Program-made: the position numbers and the translations under genes | Virus record (IMG/VR): IMGVR_UViG_3300000117_000295 | Coordinates: 6-22,503 of that record | DNA from: a virus | Reading direction: 5' to 3' (one strand) | DNA length: 22,498 nt | Part shown: piece by piece, positions 13,191 through 20,128 of the stretch | How positions within the stretch are numbered: position 1 is the first letter of the stretch | Layout of the letters: each line of letters begins with the position of its first letter | The notes under the pieces: generated by a model | What the model was told of the DNA's origin: nothing | The model's input: only the letters and a program-made list of their open reading frames with translations | Database searches by the model: none

Positions 13191-13906
13191 GAAGCGCAGT
13201 AAAATTGTTGGCTATCTCGAGCATTGTACTTTTTTCAAGTATGGCATTTGCAAATGACATTTACATTACGCAAAGTGGCGATACCTTGGATTTAGACATT
13301 GTACAAGATGGTACCGACAACGTAATCGGAAATTCAACCACCGCAGTAAGCCTAACCGGCGATGATATGTCATTTGACATTAATCAGACTGGTAGTTATA
13401 ACACTATAACTGCAGTCATCAAAGGTGATACTTACACAGGTGATTGGGACATTACAGGTGATAGTAACGAAATAGATTTGTTATGTAGTAGCACAACCAC
13501 AGGTAGTTGTGATACAGTAACATTGACTGTTGCTGCAACTGGTGATGACAACGATTTCACAATCAACATTGGTGAAACCAGTGATAGTGATAGTGCAACT
13601 GTAGCCTTTACAGTAACAGGCGACAACAACATTATCGATTCTACACTAAATGGTACAAATGCAAACATTACCGTAGCACTTAATAACAGTGCTAGTCTAT
13701 CAACTAACAGTGCAAACAGTGACGAAGGCGTTGCAGTTACACTTGATGTGAGTGGAAACGGTGATAGTGCAGGACATACTGTTGACCTAGATATCACAGG
13801 TGGCGGCGGTACTGTTGATGTTACACAAAGTGGCATCTACGACAATACTGTTGATCTAACCATTGCTGGTGATGACTTCGATGTTGACATTAGCCAGAGC
13901 GACTAA
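13187..13906 (+). CDS. Curlin-like secreted repeat protein 1 (candidate amyloid)
   Basis: 239 aa. A signal peptide (1-22, ending MAFA) is followed by NDIYITQSGD and IVQDGTDNVI, which fit the curlin pattern of Q-x-G-x-x-N repeats. The rest is a series of 20-25-residue units rich in Thr, Asp, Gly and Asn (TGDDMSFDINQTGSYNTI, TGDDNDFTINIG, TGDNNIID, VTQSGIYDNTVDL), very acidic, almost free of Lys and Arg, with two Cys near 95-105. The repeats are looser than in E. coli CsgA. It overlaps csgG by ATGA, as expected for a substrate of that channel. A long beta-solenoid or amyloid is predicted; polymerisation is unproven. Confidence 0.8.
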   Translation: MRSAVKLLAISSIVLFSSMAFANDIYITQSGDTLDLDIVQDGTDNVIGNSTTAVSLTGDDMSFDINQTGSYNTITAVIKGDTYTGDWDITGDSNEIDLLCSSTTTGSCDTVTLTVAATGDDNDFTINIGETSDSDSATVAFTVTGDNNIIDSTLNGTNANITVALNNSASLSTNSANSDEGVAVTLDVSGNGDSAGHTVDLDITGGGGTVDVTQSGIYDNTVDLTIAGDDFDVDISQSD

Positions 13907-13908
13907 CA

Positions 13909-15042
13909 ATGTATAGAACAGTTTTCGTAACTCTTACATTGTTAGTTCTCTCGGCCACGCAGGGACTCGCCTCCATAGGTGATGTTATTGAACAAAAAGG
14001 CAATAGCATGATTGAGCGCCGTGGAGGCGAAGAACTGTTGGTGGACAAAGGAACAGATGTTGAAAGTTATGATACTGTTAAAACAGCAAAAGGTCGAACT
14101 GCTATTGAGTTTGTTGACGACACGCGAGTAGATGTCACTGAACACAGTAAACTTGTTATAGACGAATTCGTCTATGACCCTAACACAAAGACTGGTGCTC
14201 TAAGTATAAAGGCAGCACTTGGCACAATTCGCTATGCCAGCGGTCAAATAGCAAAGAATTCTAGACAGAACATTAAGATAAGAACTCCCACTGCAACTAT
14301 TGCTGTACGCGGTACAGACTTTAGTATGAGTGTGGATGAGTTTGGTCAAAGTACTGTAATACTGTTACCCAGTTGTACACAAATAGGAAGCAAAGCATTG
14401 TGTACAGTTGGAGAAATCTCTGTGGAGTCGGACATGGGACAAGTAGTTCTCAACCAAGCCTTCCAAGCCACTACTGTTTCAGCTATTGATTCAGCTCCAC
14501 AGAGACCCTTGCTACTAGATCCAGACGAAACATTCATCAACAATCTTATAATTGTGCGCAAACCTGTGTACGATGATGAAGAACTAGAACGGCAGAGAGC
14601 AAAGCAAATAGCCAATATATTAGACATAGACTTTTTAGAGATTGATGTTCTTGAACGAGACTTGCTTTACTTGGATGAAGAAGACACATGGTATACACTA
14701 TTGGATTACGATCCTCTGGCACTGGAGTTTTTATTTGATGCACTAGAAGCAAGTAATAAAAGACTAGCGGCAATTCTAAAAAGTGAGTTTGATGACATTT
14801 TTAATGAAACAATATTTGGATATGATCCGATATTGAACATTGCAATCACAGATGAAAATCCTGACTTTGTTGTAATAAGAGACAGCGGTACAGGAAATTA
14901 TATAAAACTGAGACTGAGCCAGAACTATGCTTATAACCTAACCATAGATCAAGGCGTAGGAAACAGGATAGACGATTTTAAGTTGAGTATAGACAGTGCG
15001 ATACCTGCTAGTAATGACATTAATATTTTTCAGTCTCAATAG
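13909..15042 (+). CDS. Exported FecR-domain protein, 377 aa
   Basis: Signal peptide 1-21 (LTLLVLSATQGLA). Residues about 22-165 form a FecR domain: ASIGDVIEQKGNSMIERRG, DTVKTAKGRTAIEFVDDTRVDV, SIKAALGTIRYASG and RTPTATIAVRGTDF are typical. These domains sit in the periplasm, in sigma-regulator proteins or as surface-associated modules. No transmembrane helix follows, so it is not a FecR-type signal transducer; it looks like a soluble periplasmic or secreted protein. The C-terminal part (210-377) is acidic with leucine-rich helices, then a beta-like end. It lies between the two curlin-like genes, 2 bases after the first, and may chaperone, anchor or gate their assembly; this is inference. Confidence 0.85.
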   Translation: MYRTVFVTLTLLVLSATQGLASIGDVIEQKGNSMIERRGGEELLVDKGTDVESYDTVKTAKGRTAIEFVDDTRVDVTEHSKLVIDEFVYDPNTKTGALSIKAALGTIRYASGQIAKNSRQNIKIRTPTATIAVRGTDFSMSVDEFGQSTVILLPSCTQIGSKALCTVGEISVESDMGQVVLNQAFQATTVSAIDSAPQRPLLLDPDETFINNLIIVRKPVYDDEELERQRAKQIANILDIDFLEIDVLERDLLYLDEEDTWYTLLDYDPLALEFLFDALEASNKRLAAILKSEFDDIFNETIFGYDPILNIAITDENPDFVVIRDSGTGNYIKLRLSQNYAYNLTIDQGVGNRIDDFKLSIDSAIPASNDINIFQSQ

Positions 15043-15778
15043 TTTTGCTAATGACATATTCATTACGCAAAGTGGTGATAACTTTGAGGCGTTGATAAAC
15101 CAAAAAGGTCAAAACCAACAGATCAAAGGTGGCAATACCATAATCAGTATTGACGGTGGCACTACCACAACAAGTGCTCCTATTGATGGTGATGACAACT
15201 ATGTAAAAGTCTTACAAGGCACAAGTAATACAAGCAACAACTTGGTAGAACTTGATGTTGCTGGTGATACAAACTCAGTTATTGTGCTACAAGATAGAAC
15301 TGACATGGGCAATGATGACACTACAGCATATGGCAATCACACCAGCAGTATAAGATTGTTAGGAGACAACAACAATGTCAATACCATACAACGCAACAAT
15401 GGCACAAATGCTCAACAAGGACACAGTGTGGCAATAGACATAATAGGTAGCGGGACAGATATAGATGTAAAACAAATATCAGACTATGGCAAAACTGCAA
15501 ACTTAGACATAGATGCAGATGATGTAACAGTTGACATCTATCAAAACGGACACGGAAATCACACCATCAACTTGGATGTTGATAATAATGGAAGTACATT
15601 TGATTTAGACCAAGGATACAATCCTGGCAGCACTGGGCATGATATGAACATATCTACCAGCGGTGCTTATGCCAGCACTATAACAGTGGATCAACAAAGT
15701 AACACAGCACAAAGTTATTCACTATCACAAGACTGTCAAACCACAGGCGGTTGTTCAGTAGCCGTAACACAATACTGA
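14996..15778 (+). CDS. Curlin-like secreted repeat protein 2 (candidate amyloid)
   Basis: 260 aa from the GTG at 14996, giving the signal peptide MRYLLVMTLIFFSLNSFA; an ATG at 15014 is a shorter option that loses the basic residue. The mature start NDIFITQSGDNFEALINQKG mirrors the first curlin-like protein (NDIYITQSGD). Repeats continue as QxG/N-type units: DGDDNYVKVLQG, AGDTNSVIVLQD, LGDNNNVNTIQRN, VDIYQNGHGNHTI and ITVDQQSN. The end carries two Cys (QDCQTTGGCSVAVTQY). It overlaps the FecR gene by 47 bases in another frame. By analogy with csgA and csgB, one of the pair may nucleate and the other polymerise; which is which cannot be said. Confidence 0.8.
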   Translation: MRYLLVMTLIFFSLNSFANDIFITQSGDNFEALINQKGQNQQIKGGNTIISIDGGTTTTSAPIDGDDNYVKVLQGTSNTSNNLVELDVAGDTNSVIVLQDRTDMGNDDTTAYGNHTSSIRLLGDNNNVNTIQRNNGTNAQQGHSVAIDIIGSGTDIDVKQISDYGKTANLDIDADDVTVDIYQNGHGNHTINLDVDNNGSTFDLDQGYNPGSTGHDMNISTSGAYASTITVDQQSNTAQSYSLSQDCQTTGGCSVAVTQY

Positions 15779-15798
15779 AACAGAGAAGGAGAGAGCTC

Positions 15799-16239
15799 AT
15801 GGAAGGACTTAAACTTTTAATAACAGCAGGTGCAATACTGGCAAGTACCAGTGCATTCGCTGATAACAATAACCAAGCAATGAAACATTGCATGGATGTA
15901 GTAGGGTATGATCGTAATGCTCCTGTTGAAGAAAGAATGAATGATGTAGATTGGGCAGCAGCCGCAAGTTGCTATCATGCTTACAACAGCGCCATCTATA
16001 GACAGCAGATTGCTAATCTACGTGAATTATTAGCAGCAAACCCACGTTATAGATATCCAGGACAAAGCAACAACAGTTGTTGGGGTAAACCGCGAGAAAT
16101 GCCTTTTGAAAGTGCAACAATTAGTGCAACCCAATTTGGATTTACTGCAGGTGTAAGTTACAAGGACACCATGCCAGCAGGATGCTACGAAAACGGACCT
16201 TGGGACAACAGGGAGGGCACTCATGACTATGACGGATAA
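15799..16239 (+). CDS. Exported Cys-containing protein, 146 aa
   Basis: The ATG at 15799 is preceded by AAGGAGAGAG, and the start gives a clean signal peptide (LLITAGAILASTSAFA, cleavage before DNNN). The mature part has four Cys, enough for two disulfides in the periplasm, with a helical first half (ASCYHAYNSAIYRQQIANLRELL) and a Gly/Pro/Trp-rich second half. No family recognised. It follows the second curlin-like gene by 20 bases, so it probably belongs to the curli block as an accessory factor. Position alone suggests this. Confidence 0.72.
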   Translation: MEGLKLLITAGAILASTSAFADNNNQAMKHCMDVVGYDRNAPVEERMNDVDWAAAASCYHAYNSAIYRQQIANLRELLAANPRYRYPGQSNNSCWGKPREMPFESATISATQFGFTAGVSYKDTMPAGCYENGPWDNREGTHDYDG

Positions 16240-16378
16240 TCGTTGGGCAGCACTAATTGTTGCAGTACTGTGTGTAGCACTATTTGCAAACTATACATAT
16301 TACAAATACAGAGTGGATGTGATAAGGGGCAATATATCCTGGGACATACCAACTGCTAATTTGAATCCACTAAAATAA
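16223..16378 (+). CDS. Single-TM small membrane protein, 51 aa
   Basis: It starts MTMTDNRWAALIVAVLCVALF: one membrane segment at about 8-25, followed by a Tyr-rich, basic stretch and a short polar tail ending NPLK. GGGAGGG lies 5 bases upstream of the ATG at 16223, inside the previous gene, which it overlaps by 17 bases. A second ATG at 16229 is possible. No family is recognised. It is the last gene before the cyclase and may be an inner-membrane accessory of the curli block. Confidence 0.68.
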   Translation: MTMTDNRWAALIVAVLCVALFANYTYYKYRVDVIRGNISWDIPTANLNPLK

Positions 16379-16383
16379 ATTGT

Positions 16384-16391
16384 TATAAGTA
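16384..16391 (+). promoter_or_regulatory. Late-type box, leaderless start for the cyclase
   Basis: TATAAGTA, one base from the late consensus, ends 4 bases before the ATG at 16396, with no ribosome binding site. The 4-base gap is the same as at 2296 and 4405. The cyclase may therefore be transcribed separately from the curli genes. Confidence 0.5.
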
Positions 16392-16395
16392 ATAC

Positions 16396-18435
16396 ATGTT
16401 CAAGATTATAACACATTGGACAGTGGCAACAATCACAGCATTGTTGCTACTGTTTGCACATTTTCAAGACAGTACAGTGGTAGAAACACTGAGACTAAAA
16501 CAGTTTGATTTACTACAACAACAAGATGTTCCACAAACCAGTCAAGACATTGGCATTGTTGCCATTGATGAAGCAGCAATTGCTAAATTTGGACAATGGC
16601 CCTGGAAGCGTGATGTACTAGCAGAACTTATCTGGCAGTTGCGCGACCAAGGTGCAGGTGTTATTGTACTTCCAATTATTATGAGTGAACAAGATAGGCT
16701 AGGTGGCGATATGGACCTAGCACAAGCACTCGTTGATAACGCAGTTGTTATTGCACAAATAGGCAGCACAGATGTAGACCGCAACGGTGTGCCACGTGGT
16801 GTTGCAAAGATCAACGATCCACTGCCTTTCTTGTATGAATGGGATGGCATGCTGGGACCTATTCCTCTGTTGGGTGATAATGCACCCGGTGTTGGTGTTG
16901 TAAACACAGTGCCTGAAATAGATGGTGTAGTACGTCGTGTGCCACTGATAATGAAGATTGGTCAAGAAACTTATCCTGCACTGGCAGTTGAAGTTATTCG
17001 CGTTGCCACAGGCGCACCCAGTTACCAAATTAAAAGCAGTGCAGCGGGTGTAGAAAAAGTTCGCATACCAGGTTATCCAATTGTGAACACAGATGCCAAT
17101 GCACGAATATGGTTGCGTTATAACAAACAGTTCGAAACAGTGAGTGCAGCAAGTGATGACTTCGGTGGTTTTGCTGGACGCACAGTTATAGTTGCTCCCA
17201 CAGCAGCAGGCACTACAACAATGGTTGCTACACCTGTGGGTGAGAAGTACAGTTTTATACCAGCAGCAATCACATTGCAAACAATGATTGATGTTGATCA
17301 AATCACACGTCCATGGTGGGGTAGTATTGCAGAACTTACAGCAACAGGCATACTGGGTCTATTTTTAGTTGTGCTTGCACGTTTTACACCTTACTGGTTT
17401 GTAGGCGGTGCAGTGCTTGTGTTTGCAGGTGGTGCTGTGTACGCACCTTACTATGCGTGGACAACAAAACTATTTCTAATTGATGGCACCATGCCACTGA
17501 TAACAACTGTCATAACAGGCTTCCATGCAGTGTTCAACAGATTTGTATTAGAGTTCTTCCAAAAGCAACAGATCAAAAAGCAGTTTGGCACATATGTAAA
17601 TCCAACAGTTGTTGAAAGACTACAAAAAGATCCAAGCCTAATACGACTAGGCGGCGAAGAAAAGGTGCTAAGTTGTGTGATGACTGACATGCGTAACTTT
17701 ACAGGCCTGGGTGAAAGTTATGGCGCAGATGTCGAAGGCTTTACAAAAACAATTAATTCATATATGACTGCAATCACTGAACCTGTGATGCGCAATGAAG
17801 GCACAATGATCAAGTACATAGGTGATGCTAGTATGCACATACATGGTGCTCCACTTGATGACGAAAACCATGCTAGGACTGCAGTGCAGACTGCACTGGA
17901 AATGATTGATGCCTGTGAACAGTTCAATGAACAAAGACGTTTACAAGCAGTGGGAGGAGAAGATCCTGGTCCAGCGCCGCCCCGTGTAGGTTTGGGTGCA
18001 GGCGTTAACACAGGCAAAATACTAGTTGGCAACATAGGCAGTGAAAAGAAACTGGGCTATGACTGCTTGGGCGATCCTGTAAGTGTTGCTGCAAGACTAG
18101 AATCACAGACAAAAAGTTATGGTGTGTTGTTGATTGTGGGTCCTGACACTGTTGCTGCAACAAAAGATGACTTTGATTGGTGGGAACTAGATAACATTGC
18201 TGTCAAGGGCAAAGAAAAACCCTTGCGTATATATGCAGTACACAAACAAACACCCGAACATGTCAAATTCTTAAAGAACTATTATGCGGGTAATTGGGAT
18301 GTTTGTATAAGAGATTATAGGAAGTATCAACATGCTGCCCCCAAAATGGCACAGTACTATGATAAGATGATAGAGCGTTTGACTCAAGGAAAGCCTGCAG
18401 ACTGGGATGGAATATACCGAGCAACTAGTAAGTAA
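16396..18435 (+). CDS. CHASE2 - class III adenylate/guanylate cyclase
   Basis: 679 aa. One TM (about 7-23), a periplasmic CHASE2 domain (about 28-300; IGIVAIDEAAIAKFGQWPW is typical), three TMs (about 313-382), then a class III cyclase domain (425-615). Metal ligands D431 (VMTDMRNFT) and D477 (KYIGDASM) are present, as are K473 and D556, which favour ATP over GTP, and R567. The usual Asn of the GDxVNxAxRLE motif is S563 here. The expected product is cAMP, made in the cytoplasm in response to an outside signal. Some 60 residues after the catalytic domain form a helical tail. The gene starts from a late-type box and converges with the minus-strand run, overlapping it by 11 bases. Confidence 0.9.
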   Translation: MFKIITHWTVATITALLLLFAHFQDSTVVETLRLKQFDLLQQQDVPQTSQDIGIVAIDEAAIAKFGQWPWKRDVLAELIWQLRDQGAGVIVLPIIMSEQDRLGGDMDLAQALVDNAVVIAQIGSTDVDRNGVPRGVAKINDPLPFLYEWDGMLGPIPLLGDNAPGVGVVNTVPEIDGVVRRVPLIMKIGQETYPALAVEVIRVATGAPSYQIKSSAAGVEKVRIPGYPIVNTDANARIWLRYNKQFETVSAASDDFGGFAGRTVIVAPTAAGTTTMVATPVGEKYSFIPAAITLQTMIDVDQITRPWWGSIAELTATGILGLFLVVLARFTPYWFVGGAVLVFAGGAVYAPYYAWTTKLFLIDGTMPLITTVITGFHAVFNRFVLEFFQKQQIKKQFGTYVNPTVVERLQKDPSLIRLGGEEKVLSCVMTDMRNFTGLGESYGADVEGFTKTINSYMTAITEPVMRNEGTMIKYIGDASMHIHGAPLDDENHARTAVQTALEMIDACEQFNEQRRLQAVGGEDPGPAPPRVGLGAGVNTGKILVGNIGSEKKLGYDCLGDPVSVAARLESQTKSYGVLLIVGPDTVAATKDDFDWWELDNIAVKGKEKPLRIYAVHKQTPEHVKFLKNYYAGNWDVCIRDYRKYQHAAPKMAQYYDKMIERLTQGKPADWDGIYRATSK

Positions 18436-18652
18436 GTATATACCACATTTTTTCTTTTTCTGACCTAAACTTTGCGTATATGTCTACATCCATATAAACG
18501 TCAGGCATGTTAATTGAATTTTTGCATACCATTTCAATAGCATTGCCTTGTTCTAGAAGACGCTTATATTTTTGTTCACCAAGTTTTACACGAGCCCACA
18601 TGTGCTTTAAGTGTTCATGTGTTTTCTTTATTGTCATTGTTGCTAGATACAT
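18425..18652 (-). CDS. Hypothetical protein, 75 aa
   Basis: Basic and helical (MTIKKTHEHLKHMWARVKLGEQKYKR broken by a Leu/Glu-rich turn), ending in MDVDIYAKFRSEKEKMWYI. No membrane segment, no family recognised. It begins by TAATG overlap with the 112-aa membrane protein gene and is the last gene of the minus-strand run. Its 3' end overlaps the convergent cyclase gene by 11 bases. Confidence 0.65.
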   Translation of the reverse strand: MYLATMTIKKTHEHLKHMWARVKLGEQKYKRLLEQGNAIEMVCKNSINMPDVYMDVDIYAKFRSEKEKMWYILTY

Positions 18653-18990
18653 TATTTTTTGCCAGTGCTGTTGAAGTTTTGACTCTTTGTTCTATTGTCA
18701 TTGAGTATTTCATCTAAACTTTGTGCTAGTTCTGGATTGGTTTTTGCAATCTCTTCTTTGTATTCCAGCACCATTGCAAGTTTTTGATTGAGGCGAATCA
18801 TATCATTGTCCAACATGCGCACACGATCTACCAGTCCTATAAGCGTACCCATAGCACTGCCCACAACAGGATCAATCTCTTCTGTAACCCACTTCCAAAC
18901 AAAGTAGATAAAGTAACCCATTGCACATGCTGCAATAATTGGAAAGCCATATTGATTGATAGCATCAACTAGTAGATTTGTGTCTTCCAT
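18652..18990 (-). CDS. Small membrane protein, paralogue of the gene at 19301-19579, 112 aa
   Basis: The N-terminus MEDTNLLVDAINQYGFPI leads into a single TM (about 19-38, AACAMGYFIYFVWKWV). A coiled-coil-like segment LVDRVRMLDNDMIRLNQKLAMVL and an acidic/polar tail follow. The neighbour at 19301-19579 has the same plan: GFPI, one TM, then LDNRVQTMNNDLVKIDTLLSYVL. The ATG at 18990 is chosen to match that start; GAGGAG is 13 bases away, which is long, and a TTG at 19011 is the alternative. One TM plus a cytoplasmic coil recalls BhlA-like or spanin/holin accessory proteins, without proof. Confidence 0.7.
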   Translation of the reverse strand: MEDTNLLVDAINQYGFPIIAACAMGYFIYFVWKWVTEEIDPVVGSAMGTLIGLVDRVRMLDNDMIRLNQKLAMVLEYKEEIAKTNPELAQSLDEILNDNRTKSQNFNSTGKK

Positions 18991-19159
18991 GTTGTAACAA
19001 CAACTCCTCAAATTTTCCTACTTTTTGTAACCATCCATTTTTGACTACAAAAACATCGCCTTCTTTATATAACCCTTGATCCATAACTTCAGTTTCGGTA
19101 TCTCCGCAAACCTTAAAGTTTTCTCCTACTTGATCTATTGTGTAATCCACCCACATCAT
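18965..19159 (-). CDS. Hypothetical small beta protein, 64 aa
   Basis: A short beta-rich protein (MMWVDYTIDQVGENFKVCG, then EGDVFVVKNGWLQKVGKFEE), acidic, with one Cys; it looks like a small SH3-like barrel but is not recognised. AGGA is 7 bases upstream of the tandem ATGs (19159 and 19156). It overlaps the next gene by 26 bases and starts 4 bases after the 45-aa gene, all on the minus strand. Confidence 0.65.
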   Translation of the reverse strand: MMWVDYTIDQVGENFKVCGDTETEVMDQGLYKEGDVFVVKNGWLQKVGKFEELLLQHGRHKSTS

Positions 19160-19163
19160 TTGA

Positions 19164-19301
19164 TTATCCTAACTTCTTTTTAATCCATAGTACAGTGGCA
19201 TATACTGTTAATAAAAACAGTGTTGCTACTGCAACGTCTACTATGTGTTCACGCATATGATATATAAAATCTATGCCTGCTCTAACGCCTTCTCCATCCA
19301 T
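19164..19301 (-). CDS. Single-TM small protein, 45 aa
   Basis: It reads MDGEGVRAGIDFIYHMREHI, then a TM (VDVAVATLFLLTVYATVLWI) and a basic end KKKLG. The ATG overlaps the stop of the upstream 92-aa gene by one base (TAATG), so translation is likely coupled. It sits between two genes that also encode small membrane or membrane-adjacent proteins. Tight packing and a clean TM with positive C-terminus support a real gene. No family recognised. Confidence 0.68.
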   Translation of the reverse strand: MDGEGVRAGIDFIYHMREHIVDVAVATLFLLTVYATVLWIKKKLG

Positions 19302-19579
19302 TAGTCTTTCCTTGCATCATCCTTGCCCTCATTGGCAGCAATACGATCTATGTTAGGACGCACATGCAGTACATAACTGAGTAGTGTGTCTATCTTAACT
19401 AAGTCGTTGTTCATTGTTTGCACTCTGTTATCCAGCGCACCAATTATATTTTTGAGAGTGTTAACGCTGTCAGTAACGCCATTGAGAATAAAACGCAGTG
19501 TCACAAACACAAAGACACCGGCGGCAATTGCCCCAGCAATAGGAAACCCTACTTGACCTACAAGTTCTAAAAATTCCAT
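19301..19579 (-). CDS. Small membrane protein, paralogue of the gene at 18652-18990, 92 aa
   Basis: The N-terminus MEFLELVGQVGFPIAGAIAA leads directly into one TM (about 12-32, ending VFVFVTLRFIL), then a helical segment (TLKNIIGALDNRVQTMNNDLVKIDTLLSYVL) and a charged tail. The pattern GFPI-TM-DNR/VDR-NDL matches the 112-aa protein downstream, so one arose from the other. The ATG at 19579 is chosen because GAGGAG is 6 bases upstream; a TTG at 19582 is less likely. An exact late box (19596-19603) lies 16 bases upstream. Holin, antiholin or spanin-like roles are possible. Confidence 0.75.
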   Translation of the reverse strand: MEFLELVGQVGFPIAGAIAAGVFVFVTLRFILNGVTDSVNTLKNIIGALDNRVQTMNNDLVKIDTLLSYVLHVRPNIDRIAANEGKDDARKD

Positions 19580-19595
19580 CAATTCTCCTCAACAC

Positions 19596-19603
19596 TATTT
19601 ATA
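19596..19603 (-). promoter_or_regulatory. T4-type late promoter box inside a palindrome (minus strand)
   Basis: An exact TATAAATA on the minus strand, centred in the inverted repeat ACACTAT-TT-ATAGTGT (19592-19607). It lies 16 bases before the ATG at 19579, with GAGGAG in the leader. Confidence 0.7.
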
Positions 19604-19613
19604 GTGTGAAGAT

Positions 19614-19706
19614 TTAAATTGCGCAAATGATATTACCTAGTGTTATTCCTAACACAATGCCTACCAGTACTGCTCCCATCAAATTGATGCTGTGAACACA
19701 TGTCAT
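19614..19706 (-). CDS. Hydrophobic micropeptide, 30 aa
   Basis: It starts MTCVHSINLMGAVLVG and is almost entirely hydrophobic (IVLGITLGNIICAI), enough for one membrane span. Two signals support it: a purine-rich GAGGGG ribosome site 8 bases upstream, and an exact late box at 19727-19734 giving a leader of about 20 bases. It fills the otherwise empty space ahead of the 92-aa gene and has its own transcription start. Such a tiny membrane peptide could modulate a holin or a host membrane protein; no family is recognised. Confidence 0.62.
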   Translation of the reverse strand: MTCVHSINLMGAVLVGIVLGITLGNIICAI

Positions 19707-19726
19707 TTTTTTGTCCCCTCTTAATG

Positions 19727-19734
19727 TATTTATA
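19727..19734 (-). promoter_or_regulatory. T4-type late promoter box (minus strand)
   Basis: An exact TATAAATA on the minus strand, 20 bases before the 30-aa gene. It abuts the -35 box of the plus-strand promoter at 19735, so the two promoters face away from each other. Confidence 0.65.
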
Positions 19735-19763
19735 TTGACCATGTTGTTAACAGCATATATAAT
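19735..19763 (+). promoter_or_regulatory. Sigma70 promoter with leaderless geometry
   Basis: TTGACC (19735-19740), exactly 17 bases, then a perfect TATAAT (19758-19763). The ATG at 19770 is 6 bases after the -10 box, identical in layout to 5177-5212. No ribosome binding site is present. Confidence 0.72.
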
Positions 19764-19769
19764 AATGTT

Positions 19770-20126
19770 ATGAATATTATTTTAGGCGAAGACCAATATC
19801 AAGCACTAAAGGATCAGTACATCATACTGGAACTGGACACTCTTGTGATCAATGGTGACGAAATACCCAGTTATTGTGTGTTGGATGCCAAAAGCATTCC
19901 ACTGGACGAAATGACACAGTTGGACCACTGGCGCAACAATCACAATAAAATTATACAAAATTATCACAAACGTAACTTTGCGTTTGTTGAACAAATGATA
20001 GAACACTGCCGCAACAAATGGGGTGGTGAACTAGAAAGTTTCTACATCGACTTGTATGCAAGAACACAAAAATACAAGAAACAAAAACTGCCAGACAACT
20101 GGACTGGTTACATCGAAAAGGACTGA
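19770..20126 (+). CDS. Hypothetical protein, 118 aa, leaderless
   Basis: Residues 1-50 look beta-rich (ILGEDQYQAL, YIILELDTLVI), then helical, with two His-rich patches (HWRNNHNKIIQNYHKR) and a basic end KKQKLPDNWTGYIEKD. No TM or signal peptide; no family recognised. Its promoter places the transcription start on the ATG, so it is likely read early as a leaderless message. The next gene starts 2 bases after its stop. Confidence 0.72.
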   Translation: MNIILGEDQYQALKDQYIILELDTLVINGDEIPSYCVLDAKSIPLDEMTQLDHWRNNHNKIIQNYHKRNFAFVEQMIEHCRNKWGGELESFYIDLYARTQKYKKQKLPDNWTGYIEKD

Positions 20127-20128
20127 AC

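Noticed and set aside
13432-13836. Minus-strand open frame of 134 codons
   Set aside because: Low-complexity Ser/Val/Leu sequence that mirrors the Asp/Thr/Gly repeats of the curlin-like gene on the plus strand.
13300-13900. CRISPR array or tandem DNA repeat in the curlin-like gene
   Set aside because: The repetition is at protein level (loose 20-25-residue units); there are no regularly spaced identical DNA repeats. No CRISPR array, insertion sequence or tRNA was seen anywhere in the window.
14996-15042. Curlin-like motif at the C-terminus of the FecR protein (SNDINIFQSQ)
   Set aside because: It is read in a different frame from DNA coding the signal peptide of the next gene; the similarity is short and probably chance.
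16717-17301. Minus-strand open frame of 194 codons
   Set aside because: Lies wholly inside the cyclase gene; the translation is Cys/Asn/Thr-rich with no motif, as expected for the reverse of a CA/TG-rich coding strand.
18990-19011. Upstream start at 19011 for the 112-aa membrane protein
   Set aside because: That codon is TTG and adds a Cys-rich MRSCCYN stretch absent from the paralogue, which begins MEFLELV; ATG 18990 gives matching N-termini.
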